A stretch of DNA of 23,927 bases from an uncultured Rhizobiaceae group bacterium (GTDB lineage: Bacteria; Pseudomonadota; Alphaproteobacteria; Rhizobiales; Rhizobiaceae), in assembly GCA_937944075.1 (NCBI GenBank), contig CALDZZ010000215.1, positions 1 to 23,927 on the forward strand, given 5' to 3'. The notes beneath the pieces are model-generated. The model worked only from the letters and a program-made list of their open reading frames with translations, was not told where the DNA came from and did not search any database. The translations under genes were made by a program, and so were the position numbers. Below, piece after piece: positions 1 through 7,199 of this stretch (the first letter of the stretch is position 1; each line of letters begins with the position of its first letter).

Positions 1-242
1 GTATATTGCTGAAAACAAAACCCAAAGGACGCGCCGCAAAAGCTGCCAACAAGGCAACGGGCATACTCTCCGACATCATGTATCTTGGAGGCATTACCCA
101 TATACAGGTCACACTGGATAGTGGAAACAATATCCGCATCACGATATCGGAACACTGGGACGAGGACGAGGCAAAGCTCAAGGTTGGTGACCAAGTTGAA
201 GTTTCCTTTGAAAAACGCGCAGCCAGACTGTTGGTGGATTAA
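1..242 (+). CDS. potG: PotG-like polyamine ABC transporter ATP-binding protein, C-terminal part (partial)
   Basis: Only the last ~80 codons are present; the gene enters from the left edge, frame 3, and ends with TAA at 240-242. The visible residues look like a TOBE domain (a short beta-rich regulatory domain at the C-terminus of Pot/Mal-type importer ATPases): 'GGITHIQVTLDSG' followed by 'KVGDQVEVSFE'. No Walker or signature motif is visible because those lie upstream. The stop codon overlaps the next start (TAATG), so translation is probably coupled to the PotH-like permease. The in-frame TTG at position 6 is not a credible start. The PotG assignment rests mainly on the two permeases that follow, which resemble E. 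coli PotH and PotI. The periplasmic binding protein (PotF) would have to lie outside the window. Confidence 0.8.
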   Translation, partial: ILLKTKPKGRAAKAANKATGILSDIMYLGGITHIQVTLDSGNNIRITISEHWDEDEAKLKVGDQVEVSFEKRAARLLVD

Positions 243-1126
243 TGGGGTTTGGTTCTCTAAAGCGCTATCTGGTTATTCTGCCGCCTTTCATATGGCTCGG
301 GCTTTTTTTTCTCATCCCGTTTTTTGTCGTCCTTCAGGTTTCACTTTCAGACCCTGCTTTGACGCGACCACCCTTTACGTCAATCTTCAACTGGAATGGC
401 TGGTGGCCTACCGAGTTTACCGGAGACCTGGAAAATTATGCATTTCTTTGGTCGGATGATCTATATTGGCGCTCTTATCTCAATTCCCTGAAAATAGCTG
501 CAATTGGTTCGCTTGTCTGCCTGGTGATTGGCTATCCGATTGCCTATGTCATCGCGCGTGCAAATGCACGAATGAGAAACACGCTTTTGCTATTGGTCAT
601 ACTTCCTTTTTGGACATCAAGCCTTTTGCGTGTTTATGCGTTGATTGGCATGTACTCGCCCAACGGCTTTATCAATTCATCTCTTTCGTGGCTTGGCCTT
701 ATTGATGAACCGCTCCAACTCATGCAAACAGATTTTGCAGTTTATTCAGGCATTGTCCTCACTTATCTGCCGTTGATGATCCTGCCGCTTTATTCCACGC
801 TGGAAAAACTGAATACGGATTACATGGAAGCAGCCAGTGATCTGGGCGCTTCACCACTGGCTACTTTCTGGCAAATCACCCTGCCACTTTCCATGACCGG
901 TATTGTTGCTGGTTCGCTATTGGTTTTCATTCCATCTGTAGGGGAATTTGTCATTCCTGCCCTGCTGGGCGGTCCGGACCAATTGATGATTGGCAAAACG
1001 CTTTGGACCGAGTTTTTCAATAATCGTGACTGGCCGGTTGCATCGTCTGTTGCAATGGTGATGCTGGCTTTCCTTGTCATTCCAATGATGTTCTTGCGTA
1101 ACACGCAAGGCGCAAGGGAGGCATGA
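242..1126 (+). CDS. potH: PotH-like putrescine/spermidine ABC transporter permease
   Basis: This is a 294-residue inner-membrane permease of the binding-protein-dependent importer family. About six hydrophobic segments are visible, beginning at residues 9-33. The cytoplasmic EAA loop that docks to the ATPase is at about 196-217 ('EAASDLGASPLATFW'). The later stretch 'GEFVIPALLGGPDQLMIGK' and 'EFFNNRDWPVASSVA' closely matches what I remember of E. coli PotH, favouring a putrescine-type system over iron or sulfate importers. The ATG at 242 overlaps the upstream stop by one base. The next permease follows after three bases, so the genes form one transcription unit. The substrate is inferred from family resemblance; other polyamines or related amines are possible. 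Confidence 0.9.
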   Translation: MGFGSLKRYLVILPPFIWLGLFFLIPFFVVLQVSLSDPALTRPPFTSIFNWNGWWPTEFTGDLENYAFLWSDDLYWRSYLNSLKIAAIGSLVCLVIGYPIAYVIARANARMRNTLLLLVILPFWTSSLLRVYALIGMYSPNGFINSSLSWLGLIDEPLQLMQTDFAVYSGIVLTYLPLMILPLYSTLEKLNTDYMEAASDLGASPLATFWQITLPLSMTGIVAGSLLVFIPSVGEFVIPALLGGPDQLMIGKTLWTEFFNNRDWPVASSVAMVMLAFLVIPMMFLRNTQGAREA

Positions 1127-1129
1127 GAC

Positions 1130-1951
1130 ATGGGCAAGCGTCACCCACTTGTGCTTTTGATGGCAGGTTTTGGTTATGCCATTTTATATGTGCCCATTCT
1201 GATAATGGTGATTTACTCATTTAACGCTTCGAAACTGGTCACGGTCTGGGCCGGATGGTCTACGAAGTGGTATGGAGAATTGCTGCAAAACGGGCAATTG
1301 GCAGATGCTGCATGGATCAGTCTTTCTGTTGCTTTCTGGTCTGCAACGATTGGCATTATTTTCGGAACGATGGTCGGTTATGCCCTGGCACGCTTCAGAA
1401 AGTTTCGTGGCAAACTTGTTCTCAATGGCATGGCAACCGCGCCGATTGTAATGCCGGAGGTTGTGACCGGACTGTCGCTCTTGTTGCTATTTATTTCGAT
1501 GGAGAGCCTGATTGGCTGGCCGGCTGGCCGCGGCCTGACAACGATTATCATAGCCCATGCCACGTTTTGCATGGCATTCGTGGCTGTAGTTGTACAAAGC
1601 AGGCTTTCAGATTTTGACATATCGATAGAGGAAGCCGCGATGGATCTTGGCGCAAGGCAACCCTATATTTTCTTTGCCATCACACTTCCGATTATCATGC
1701 CGGCCATTATTGCAGGCTGGTTGTTGGCCTTTACCCTGTCTTTTGACGATCTGGTCATAGCAAGTTTCGTGTCTGGACCTGGTTCATCAACCCTTCCTAT
1801 TGTTATATTCTCCAAAGTCAGGCTGGGTGTTACACCTGAAATCAACGCACTTGCCACAATCATTGTGGCTGTAGTAGCTATCGGTGTAATTCTGGCCAAC
1901 TGGCTGGCTCTGAGAAGCGAAACCGCTTCAAAACAAAACCACAAAGAGTAA
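1130..1951 (+). CDS. potI: PotI-like putrescine/spermidine ABC transporter permease
   Basis: A 273-residue permease, partner of the PotH-like protein. Hydrophobic segments are visible from residue 9 onward. The stretch 'SKLVTVWAGWSTKWYGELL' (35-53) and the EAA loop 'IEEAAMDLG' (166-174) are strongly PotI-like. So are 'FTLSFDDLVIASFVSGPG' and 'GVTPEINALATI', which resemble E. coli PotI nearly word for word in my memory. The ATG at 1130 has GGGAGG just upstream, inside the end of potH. With the ATPase and PotH it would import putrescine or a related polyamine using ATP. The following oxidase starts four bases after the stop, indicating co-transcription. Confidence 0.9.
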   Translation: MGKRHPLVLLMAGFGYAILYVPILIMVIYSFNASKLVTVWAGWSTKWYGELLQNGQLADAAWISLSVAFWSATIGIIFGTMVGYALARFRKFRGKLVLNGMATAPIVMPEVVTGLSLLLLFISMESLIGWPAGRGLTTIIIAHATFCMAFVAVVVQSRLSDFDISIEEAAMDLGARQPYIFFAITLPIIMPAIIAGWLLAFTLSFDDLVIASFVSGPGSSTLPIVIFSKVRLGVTPEINALATIIVAVVAIGVILANWLALRSETASKQNHKE

Positions 1952-1955
1952 TCCA

Positions 1956-3113
1956 TTGCGTGTAGCCAAACTTCCAGACGATCGTTATCCGGCAATCTCC
2001 GACCTTGCCATTAAAGCGAAGAAACGTATTCCGCATTTTGCATGGGAATATCTTGATAGTGCAACAGGTGGCGAAACTGCCATGCACCGTAACCGAACAT
2101 CACTAATGGATATCACCATGGTGCCACGCACCATGAAGGGCATTATTGAGCCTTCCATTGAAACAGAAATGTTTGGCAAGAAATACAGTGCCCCCTTTGG
2201 CATACCACCCATTGGCTATACGTCCCTGATGTGGCCTTATGCAGAACAAATTCTGGCAAAGGCTGCGAGCGACCACCGGATACCGCATTGCCTGAGCACG
2301 GTTGCATCCGACACCCCTGAAAATTGTGGGCCAATTGCAGGAGAGTATGGCTGGTTTCAACTGTATCCACCGCGTCAAAAGGAAATTCGTGACGATATCA
2401 TCAAGCGAGCCAAGGAAAGCGGCTACCACACGCTTGTTGTTACAGCGGATGTCCCTTGGCCTTCGATGCGCGAGCGTCAACGCAGGGCCGGTATTTCCAT
2501 TCCACCCAAGCTGACACCAAAAATCCTGATGCAAATCTGCATGAGACCGGAATGGGCCTTGCGAACTCTTTTTCGCGGCCAGCCAAACTTTGATATTTTA
2601 AAGAAGTATGTGCCTGAAGGTGACTTGAAAAAAATCGTAAGTTTTGTGGGAGGCGAACTGGGCGGGTGTCTGGACTGGGAATATTTCAAGGAGGTCAGAG
2701 ACCAATGGGACGGCCCTGTAGTTCTAAAAGGGGTGTTATCAACTGAAGACGCCAAGATTGCCGTTAAGTCCGGTGCTGATGGTGTCTGGGTCTCCAATCA
2801 TGGCGGACGACAGTTTGAAGCCTCTCCTGCACCCATCTCCGTCTTGCCTGAAATCAGAAAAGCTGTCGGCAACAAGGTCAAGGTCATGTTTGATAGTGGT
2901 GTTCGCTCAGGGGGTGACATTTTGAAGGCGAAGGCACTCGGCGCAGATTTTGTATTCCTTGGCCGCCCTTTCGTATACGGCATTTCCGCCCTTGGAGAAA
3001 AAGGTGGAAATCACGTCTACGAATTATTGTATCATGACATGATCAACAACATGCATCAGTTGGGCATAACAAGCCTTGAAGAATTAAAAGATGTCGAATT
3101 GAAATTTGCCTGA
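1956..3113 (+). CDS. FMN-dependent 2-hydroxy-acid oxidase/dehydrogenase (LldD/glycolate oxidase family)
   Basis: A 385-residue TIM-barrel flavoenzyme that oxidises an L-2-hydroxy acid to the 2-oxo acid. Visible active-site features are Tyr32 in 'AWEYLDSATGGE', 'WFQLYPPR' with Gln135 and Tyr137, Lys258 in 'VLKGV', and the catalytic pair His282/Arg285 in 'SNHGGRQ'. The FMN-phosphate region includes 'FDSGVRSGGD' (312-321) and 'LGRPF' (335-339). The usual 'QLD' after the HGGR motif is 'QFE' here. The start is TTG at 1956, with AAAGAG at 1943-1948; this gives the normal family N-terminus. It sits four bases after potI, so it belongs to the polyamine transporter operon. Lactate, glycolate or another hydroxy acid could be the substrate; the sequence does not decide. 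Confidence 0.88.
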   Translation: MRVAKLPDDRYPAISDLAIKAKKRIPHFAWEYLDSATGGETAMHRNRTSLMDITMVPRTMKGIIEPSIETEMFGKKYSAPFGIPPIGYTSLMWPYAEQILAKAASDHRIPHCLSTVASDTPENCGPIAGEYGWFQLYPPRQKEIRDDIIKRAKESGYHTLVVTADVPWPSMRERQRRAGISIPPKLTPKILMQICMRPEWALRTLFRGQPNFDILKKYVPEGDLKKIVSFVGGELGGCLDWEYFKEVRDQWDGPVVLKGVLSTEDAKIAVKSGADGVWVSNHGGRQFEASPAPISVLPEIRKAVGNKVKVMFDSGVRSGGDILKAKALGADFVFLGRPFVYGISALGEKGGNHVYELLYHDMINNMHQLGITSLEELKDVELKFA

Positions 3114-3121
3114 AATTTCAT

Positions 3122-3140
3122 GAACAAAAATACTTTGTTC
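3122..3140. promoter_or_regulatory. Perfect 7-bp-arm palindrome upstream of the oligopeptide transporter promoter
   Basis: GAACAAA at 3122-3128 and TTTGTTC at 3134-3140 form a perfect inverted repeat with a 5-nt spacer. It ends two bases before a -35-like TTGACA. The geometry fits a transcription-factor site. It could instead be a weak AT-rich hairpin ending the upstream operon, since TTTTG follows. No matching regulator gene is adjacent. Confidence 0.4.
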
Positions 3141-3142
3141 TT

Positions 3143-3170
3143 TTGACAATCCGTTTTTACCCGCTAGACT
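3143..3170 (+). promoter_or_regulatory. Putative sigma-70-type promoter for the oligopeptide transporter operon
   Basis: TTGACA at 3143-3148, a 16-bp spacer, and TAGACT at 3165-3170. The -35 is perfect and the -10 matches 4 of 6 consensus bases. It lies about 83 bp upstream of the DppB-like start, leaving a leader that contains the repeats at 3197-3230. Confidence 0.5.
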
Positions 3171-3196
3171 GGCGCTGAGCATTTAAACAATAATTT

Positions 3197-3230
3197 TAAC
3201 AAGCAATGCTCATGCTGTAACAAGCAGCAT
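3197..3230. repeat. Direct repeat (21-bp period) and overlapping palindrome in the transporter leader
   Basis: TAACAAGCA occurs at 3197-3205 and again at 3218-3226, exactly 21 bp apart (two helical turns). A third, partial AACAAG follows at 3234-3239. The second copy lies inside a perfect inverted repeat, ATGCTG at 3212-3217 and CAGCAT at 3225-3230 with a 7-nt spacer. It could be a tandem operator or an mRNA leader hairpin between the promoter and the ribosome-binding site. Confidence 0.45.
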
Positions 3231-3253
3231 CAAAACAAGTTGGGAGGTTTGTT

Positions 3254-4255
3254 TTGCATTCAGTCGGGATGATTATCCTTCAGCGTTTGGGGCTGGGCCT
3301 GATAACGCTTTTCGTTGTTTCAGTTGTAATTTTTGCGGCTGTAAATTTACTGCCGGGCGACTTTGCCCAAGCCATTCTCGGACAGGGCGCTACCCCTGAA
3401 GCAGTCGAAGCCATTCGCGAAGATCTGGGCCTCAACAAGAATCCGTTTGTCAGATATTTTGACTGGCTGGGCGGTGTTTTGACCGGTGACTTTGGTACGA
3501 GTTTTGCGCAAGCCAATTTCGCAGAGTTTGCAGGTTCTGATACCGGTAAAGGCGGCATTGGCTCGGTTGCTGATCAGCTTAGACCACGCTTTGCAAATAC
3601 ACTCTTTCTTGCAAGCGTCGCTGCCATTATTTCAATTCCGCTCTCCCTGACGCTTGGCATTCTTGCTGCATTATATCGAAATTCAGCCTATGACCGCTTC
3701 ATCAATGTATCAACGCTTTCAGCAATTTCTTCACCAGAGTTCTTCCTTGCCTATATTCTGATCCTCGTACTGGCTGTGATTAATCCGGTCTTTCCTGCTG
3801 TATCCAATGTCTATGACGAACTTACTTTTTGGGAACGTGTCAATGCCACCATGTTGCCGGCACTAACGCTTACTTTGGCAGTTACTGCTCAAATGATGCG
3901 GATGACACGCGCTTCCATTATCAACCTTTTGGCAAGCCCTTATATTGAAATGGCACGTCTCAAGGGTTTAAGCCCCATGCGGGTTATCATCAAACACGCC
4001 TTGCCCAATGCACTTGCGCCAATCATTAATGTGATTGCGCTGAACCTTGCCTATCTGATTACAGGGGTTGTCGTTGTGGAAACTGTTTTTGTTTACCCAG
4101 GCATTGGCCAGTTGTTTGTTGACAGTGTGAAAATCCGGGATATCCCGATAGTCCAAGCGTGTTGTCTTGTTTTTGCGGCGACTTACATTCTGCTCAATCT
4201 AACCGCTGATATTGCGTCCATTCTCTCCAACCCGCGCTTGCGGCATCCGAAATAA
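3254..4255 (+). CDS. DppB-like oligopeptide-type ABC transporter permease
   Basis: A 333-residue inner-membrane permease of the DppB/OppB family. It has the family N-terminus ('ILQRLGLGLITLFVVSVVIF'), then 'NLLPGD', a periplasmic region to about residue 110, and five further hydrophobic segments. The EAA loop is at about 230-250 ('YIEMARLKGLSPMRVIIKHA'). The start is TTG at 3254: GGGAGG at 3242-3247 is six bases upstream, whereas the next ATG (3269) has no such site. It opens a four-gene unit with a DppC-like permease, a fused ATPase and a solute-binding protein. Such systems import peptides, but relatives move nickel, opines or sugars, so the substrate is open. Confidence 0.9.
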   Translation: MHSVGMIILQRLGLGLITLFVVSVVIFAAVNLLPGDFAQAILGQGATPEAVEAIREDLGLNKNPFVRYFDWLGGVLTGDFGTSFAQANFAEFAGSDTGKGGIGSVADQLRPRFANTLFLASVAAIISIPLSLTLGILAALYRNSAYDRFINVSTLSAISSPEFFLAYILILVLAVINPVFPAVSNVYDELTFWERVNATMLPALTLTLAVTAQMMRMTRASIINLLASPYIEMARLKGLSPMRVIIKHALPNALAPIINVIALNLAYLITGVVVVETVFVYPGIGQLFVDSVKIRDIPIVQACCLVFAATYILLNLTADIASILSNPRLRHPK

Positions 4256-4270
4256 GGGGGATATGGCGAT

Positions 4271-5455
4271 ATGAACACATTACTTTGGATAATTGGAATT
4301 GTTGCAGCACTCATGGCTGGCGGCTGGTTAATCAGAACGCTTGGCCGCGCCATTGACCTGCCCTCAAGACAGGCAAACATCTATTTCCGTGATATGCCCT
4401 ATCTGGCAAGCGTCGGGTTGGCCGTTGGCATTTTTGCCATTGGAATTTTAATCTATTACTACTTTCTTTCCCCTACCCCTTTCTTTGTTTGGGCTGTTAA
4501 CGGATTTATCTTCTTTGCAATCTGCGCCTTCATATTCCGCTTTATCGGAAGAGTGGTAGGCACTGAGGGCTCCAAGAAACTCTTCAGGCAGATGCCTCTA
4601 ACAGCATCTTTTGGAATCCTTATTATTATTGTATACGCAATCACGGCAATATTTGCAGGTATCATCGCACCCTACGGTCAGGAAGAAGTCTTTGCCAAGG
4701 CCAATGTTCTACCAGGCGGTGACCCGGCCACAGGCGGGGATCCTGAACATATCCTTGGAACCGATCCAATTGGCAGGGATATTCTTTCCAGAATTATATT
4801 TGGTGCCCAAAACACAGTTGGCATTGCCTTCATCACAACATGTCTTGCCTTTCTGATTGGCACAACAATGGGCTTTCTGGCTGCTATCAAGGGCGGCTGG
4901 ATTGATCAGCTTACTTCTCGTGTCGTCGATGCCTTGATGGCAATCCCACAATTGATCTTTGCACTTTTGTTGATGACCATCGCAACAGCCTGGGCGGGTT
5001 CAAACGGGTTTCTCGTAACGGTATACATGATCCTGATTATTGCCGTGCTGGACAGTACCCGTGTGTATCGTCTCTCCAGGGCAGTAGGTCTGAATATTGT
5101 TGTAATGGATTATATTGAGGCGGCAAAACTGCGAGGCGAAACACTCAGCTATCTTGTCTTCAAGGAAATCCTTCCAAACGCCTTTGCGCCTCTTTTGGCC
5201 GAGTTTGGCCTGCGCTTTTGTTTCGTATTCCTGACGATTGCATCTCTTTCATTCCTTGGCATAGGCATTCAGCCTCCTTTGGCAGATTGGGGCACAATGG
5301 TGAAAGACCTGTCAGCCTTTATCAACTTTGCACAATTCAGCCCGCTAACGGCAGCCCTGCCGCTGATGGCGGCTGGCGCAATCGCCCTGCTGACAGTTGG
5401 TGTAAACTTTGTGGTTGACTGGATGCTCCAGAAAACCTCCGGTCTAAAGGAGTAA
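4271..5455 (+). CDS. DppC-like oligopeptide-type ABC transporter permease with extended N-terminus
   Basis: A 394-residue permease; DppC/OppC proteins are usually about 300. The core is normal: an OppC_N-like segment at about 104-135, the conserved 'HILGTDPIGRDILSRI' (160-175), and the EAA loop at about 281-303 ('YIEAAKLRGETLSYLVFKEI'). The extra ~100 residues at the front carry about three hydrophobic segments. One part, 'YFRDMPYLASVG' (38-49), resembles 'LFRQMPLTASFG' (104-115) of the OppC_N segment, suggesting an internal duplication. The ATG at 4271 is preceded by AAGGGGG. It would pair with the DppB-like protein as the heterodimeric channel. The role of the extension is unknown. Confidence 0.9.
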   Translation: MNTLLWIIGIVAALMAGGWLIRTLGRAIDLPSRQANIYFRDMPYLASVGLAVGIFAIGILIYYYFLSPTPFFVWAVNGFIFFAICAFIFRFIGRVVGTEGSKKLFRQMPLTASFGILIIIVYAITAIFAGIIAPYGQEEVFAKANVLPGGDPATGGDPEHILGTDPIGRDILSRIIFGAQNTVGIAFITTCLAFLIGTTMGFLAAIKGGWIDQLTSRVVDALMAIPQLIFALLLMTIATAWAGSNGFLVTVYMILIIAVLDSTRVYRLSRAVGLNIVVMDYIEAAKLRGETLSYLVFKEILPNAFAPLLAEFGLRFCFVFLTIASLSFLGIGIQPPLADWGTMVKDLSAFINFAQFSPLTAALPLMAAGAIALLTVGVNFVVDWMLQKTSGLKE

Positions 5456-5459
5456 TGAC

Positions 5460-7118
5460 ATGAGCAAACAGGAACTCCTTTTAAAAATCCGTGATCTCAA
5501 GATCGAAGGTCGTTCGGATGAAACGTGGAACCAGATTGTCAATGGGGTGGATATTGATCTTCACAAGGGCGAAGTGCTTGGACTGATTGGTGAGTCCGGC
5601 GCTGGAAAGTCCACCATCGGACTGGCTGCCATGGGCTTTACCCGTGATGGTTGCCGCATCTCTGACGGAAGTGTCGAATTTGACGGTATTGATCTGGTCA
5701 ATGCAGATGCCGCTACCAAGCGCAGCCTGCTTGGAAAGCGCATTGCCTATGTCGCGCAATCGGCAGCTGCAAGTTTCAACCCGGCACACCGTTTGATGGA
5801 ACAACACATCGAAGGTCCTGTTCAGCATAATGTTTTCTCGGCAAGTGAAAGTGAAAAAGACGGAATTGAATTGTATCGCAAGCTTCGTCTGCCTGATCCG
5901 GAGAATATCGGGTTTCGTTACCCCCACCAGGTATCAGGTGGACAGCTACAACGCGCCATGACCGCAATGGCAATGGCTTGCCGACCTGATCTGATTATCT
6001 TTGATGAACCCACAACCGCACTTGATGTGACAACACAAATTGAGGTTCTGGCATCCATCCGTGATATTGTTGAGCAGTTCAATACCGCAGCGATTTATAT
6101 TACGCACGATCTGGCTGTCGTTGCCCAGATGGCAGACAAGATCAAGGTATTGCTTAAGGGCGATGAAGTTGAAGAGGCCGATACCCGCACAATGCTTTCG
6201 CACCCTAAAGAGGATTACACAAAGTCACTTTGGGCCGTTCGCAGCTTTCAACGGGAACAAAAACCACTGGCTGACAAAGGTGAAACACCTGTCGTGAGCA
6301 TTAAAAATGTTGATGCGGCCTATGGTGGTGGAACCGTCAAGGTGTTGCATGATGTCAGTTTTGACATCCATGCAGGGCGTACGGTAGCCGTCGTGGGTGA
6401 ATCGGGTTCTGGGAAGTCGACAACAGCGCGTTGCATAACGGGCCTTTTACCACCTCTTACAGGAACTGTAGAATTTGACGGCGTAACACTTCCTGCCGAT
6501 TACCGCCAGCGCGACAAGGATCAGTTGCGACAAGCCCAGATGATCTATCAAATGGCCGATACAGCCCTTAATCCACGCAAGACCATTGGTGAAATCATTG
6601 GTCGTCCGGTTGAGTTTTATCTGGGGCTTACCGGAACAGCAAAACGCAAACGGGTCGAGGAATTGCTTGATATTCTGGAGCTCGAGCCAAACCAGTATAT
6701 AGACAGGCTTCCTTCCGAACTTTCCGGCGGACAAAAACAACGCATCGGAATTGGGCGAGCGCTGGCAGCAGAACCCAAGTTTATTATTTGTGACGAGGTC
6801 ACATCTGCTCTTGACCAACTGGTTGCAGAGGGCATTTTGCGCACGCTTGCCAAATTGCAGGATGAGTTTAACCTTGCCTACATGTTCATTACCCACGACC
6901 TTGCAACCGTGCGTTCTATTGCTGATGAAGTCGTCGTCATGAAAGAAGGACGTGTGGTGGAGGCCGGGCCAAAAGACGTCATGTTTAAGCCACCTCATCA
7001 TGCTTATACTGATTTGTTGCTAAGTTCTGTTCCGGAGATGGATCCGGACTGGCTTGATAATTTGCTTGAAGAGCGTGGTGTTGATAACATCGGAGATGCT
7101 GCAAGCAGCAAAATTTAG
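5460..7118 (+). CDS. Fused DppD-DppF-like ABC transporter ATP-binding protein
   Basis: A 552-residue protein with two complete ABC ATPase domains, equivalent to separate DppD and DppF. Domain 1 has Walker A 'GESGAGKST' (44-52), signature 'VSGGQ' (158-162), Walker B with Asp182-Glu183, and the switch His216. Domain 2 has Walker A 'GESGSGKST' (313-321), signature 'LSGGQ' (421-425), Asp445-Glu446, and His479. The linker around 250-275 and the C-terminal tail resemble the oligopeptide-binding C-terminal extensions of this family. The ATG at 5460 has AAAGGAG upstream. Both nucleotide sites look catalytically intact. It powers the neighbouring permeases. This fused arrangement is common in proteobacteria and not itself odd. 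Confidence 0.93.
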   Translation: MSKQELLLKIRDLKIEGRSDETWNQIVNGVDIDLHKGEVLGLIGESGAGKSTIGLAAMGFTRDGCRISDGSVEFDGIDLVNADAATKRSLLGKRIAYVAQSAAASFNPAHRLMEQHIEGPVQHNVFSASESEKDGIELYRKLRLPDPENIGFRYPHQVSGGQLQRAMTAMAMACRPDLIIFDEPTTALDVTTQIEVLASIRDIVEQFNTAAIYITHDLAVVAQMADKIKVLLKGDEVEEADTRTMLSHPKEDYTKSLWAVRSFQREQKPLADKGETPVVSIKNVDAAYGGGTVKVLHDVSFDIHAGRTVAVVGESGSGKSTTARCITGLLPPLTGTVEFDGVTLPADYRQRDKDQLRQAQMIYQMADTALNPRKTIGEIIGRPVEFYLGLTGTAKRKRVEELLDILELEPNQYIDRLPSELSGGQKQRIGIGRALAAEPKFIICDEVTSALDQLVAEGILRTLAKLQDEFNLAYMFITHDLATVRSIADEVVVMKEGRVVEAGPKDVMFKPPHHAYTDLLLSSVPEMDPDWLDNLLEERGVDNIGDAASSKI

Positions 7119-7124
7119 TAATTT

Positions 7125-7146
7125 CGCCTCGCCTGAAGGTAGGGCG
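7125..7146 (+). other. Imperfect intercistronic hairpin before the binding-protein gene
   Basis: The segment can fold with a TGAA loop at 7134-7137 and arms 7125-7133 and 7138-7146, using one mismatch and two G-T wobbles. There is no T-run, so it is not a classic terminator. A stem between ATPase and binding-protein cistrons could stabilise the downstream message. This is weak evidence based on pairing by eye. Confidence 0.3.
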
Positions 7147-7199
7147 CAATAGCAAGACGGGAAAAATCCGCATATCTTGAAACTTAGGAGAGAGAAACA

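Noticed and set aside
6447..7001. 184-codon minus-strand open frame opposite the fused ATPase
   Set aside because: It is antisense to the second ABC domain, whose Walker and signature motifs are intact.
7098..7109. GCTGCAAGCAGC palindrome as a PhaR operator
   Set aside because: It lies inside the end of the ATPase coding sequence (Ala-Ala-Ser-Ser), far from PHA genes, and is readily explained by codon use.
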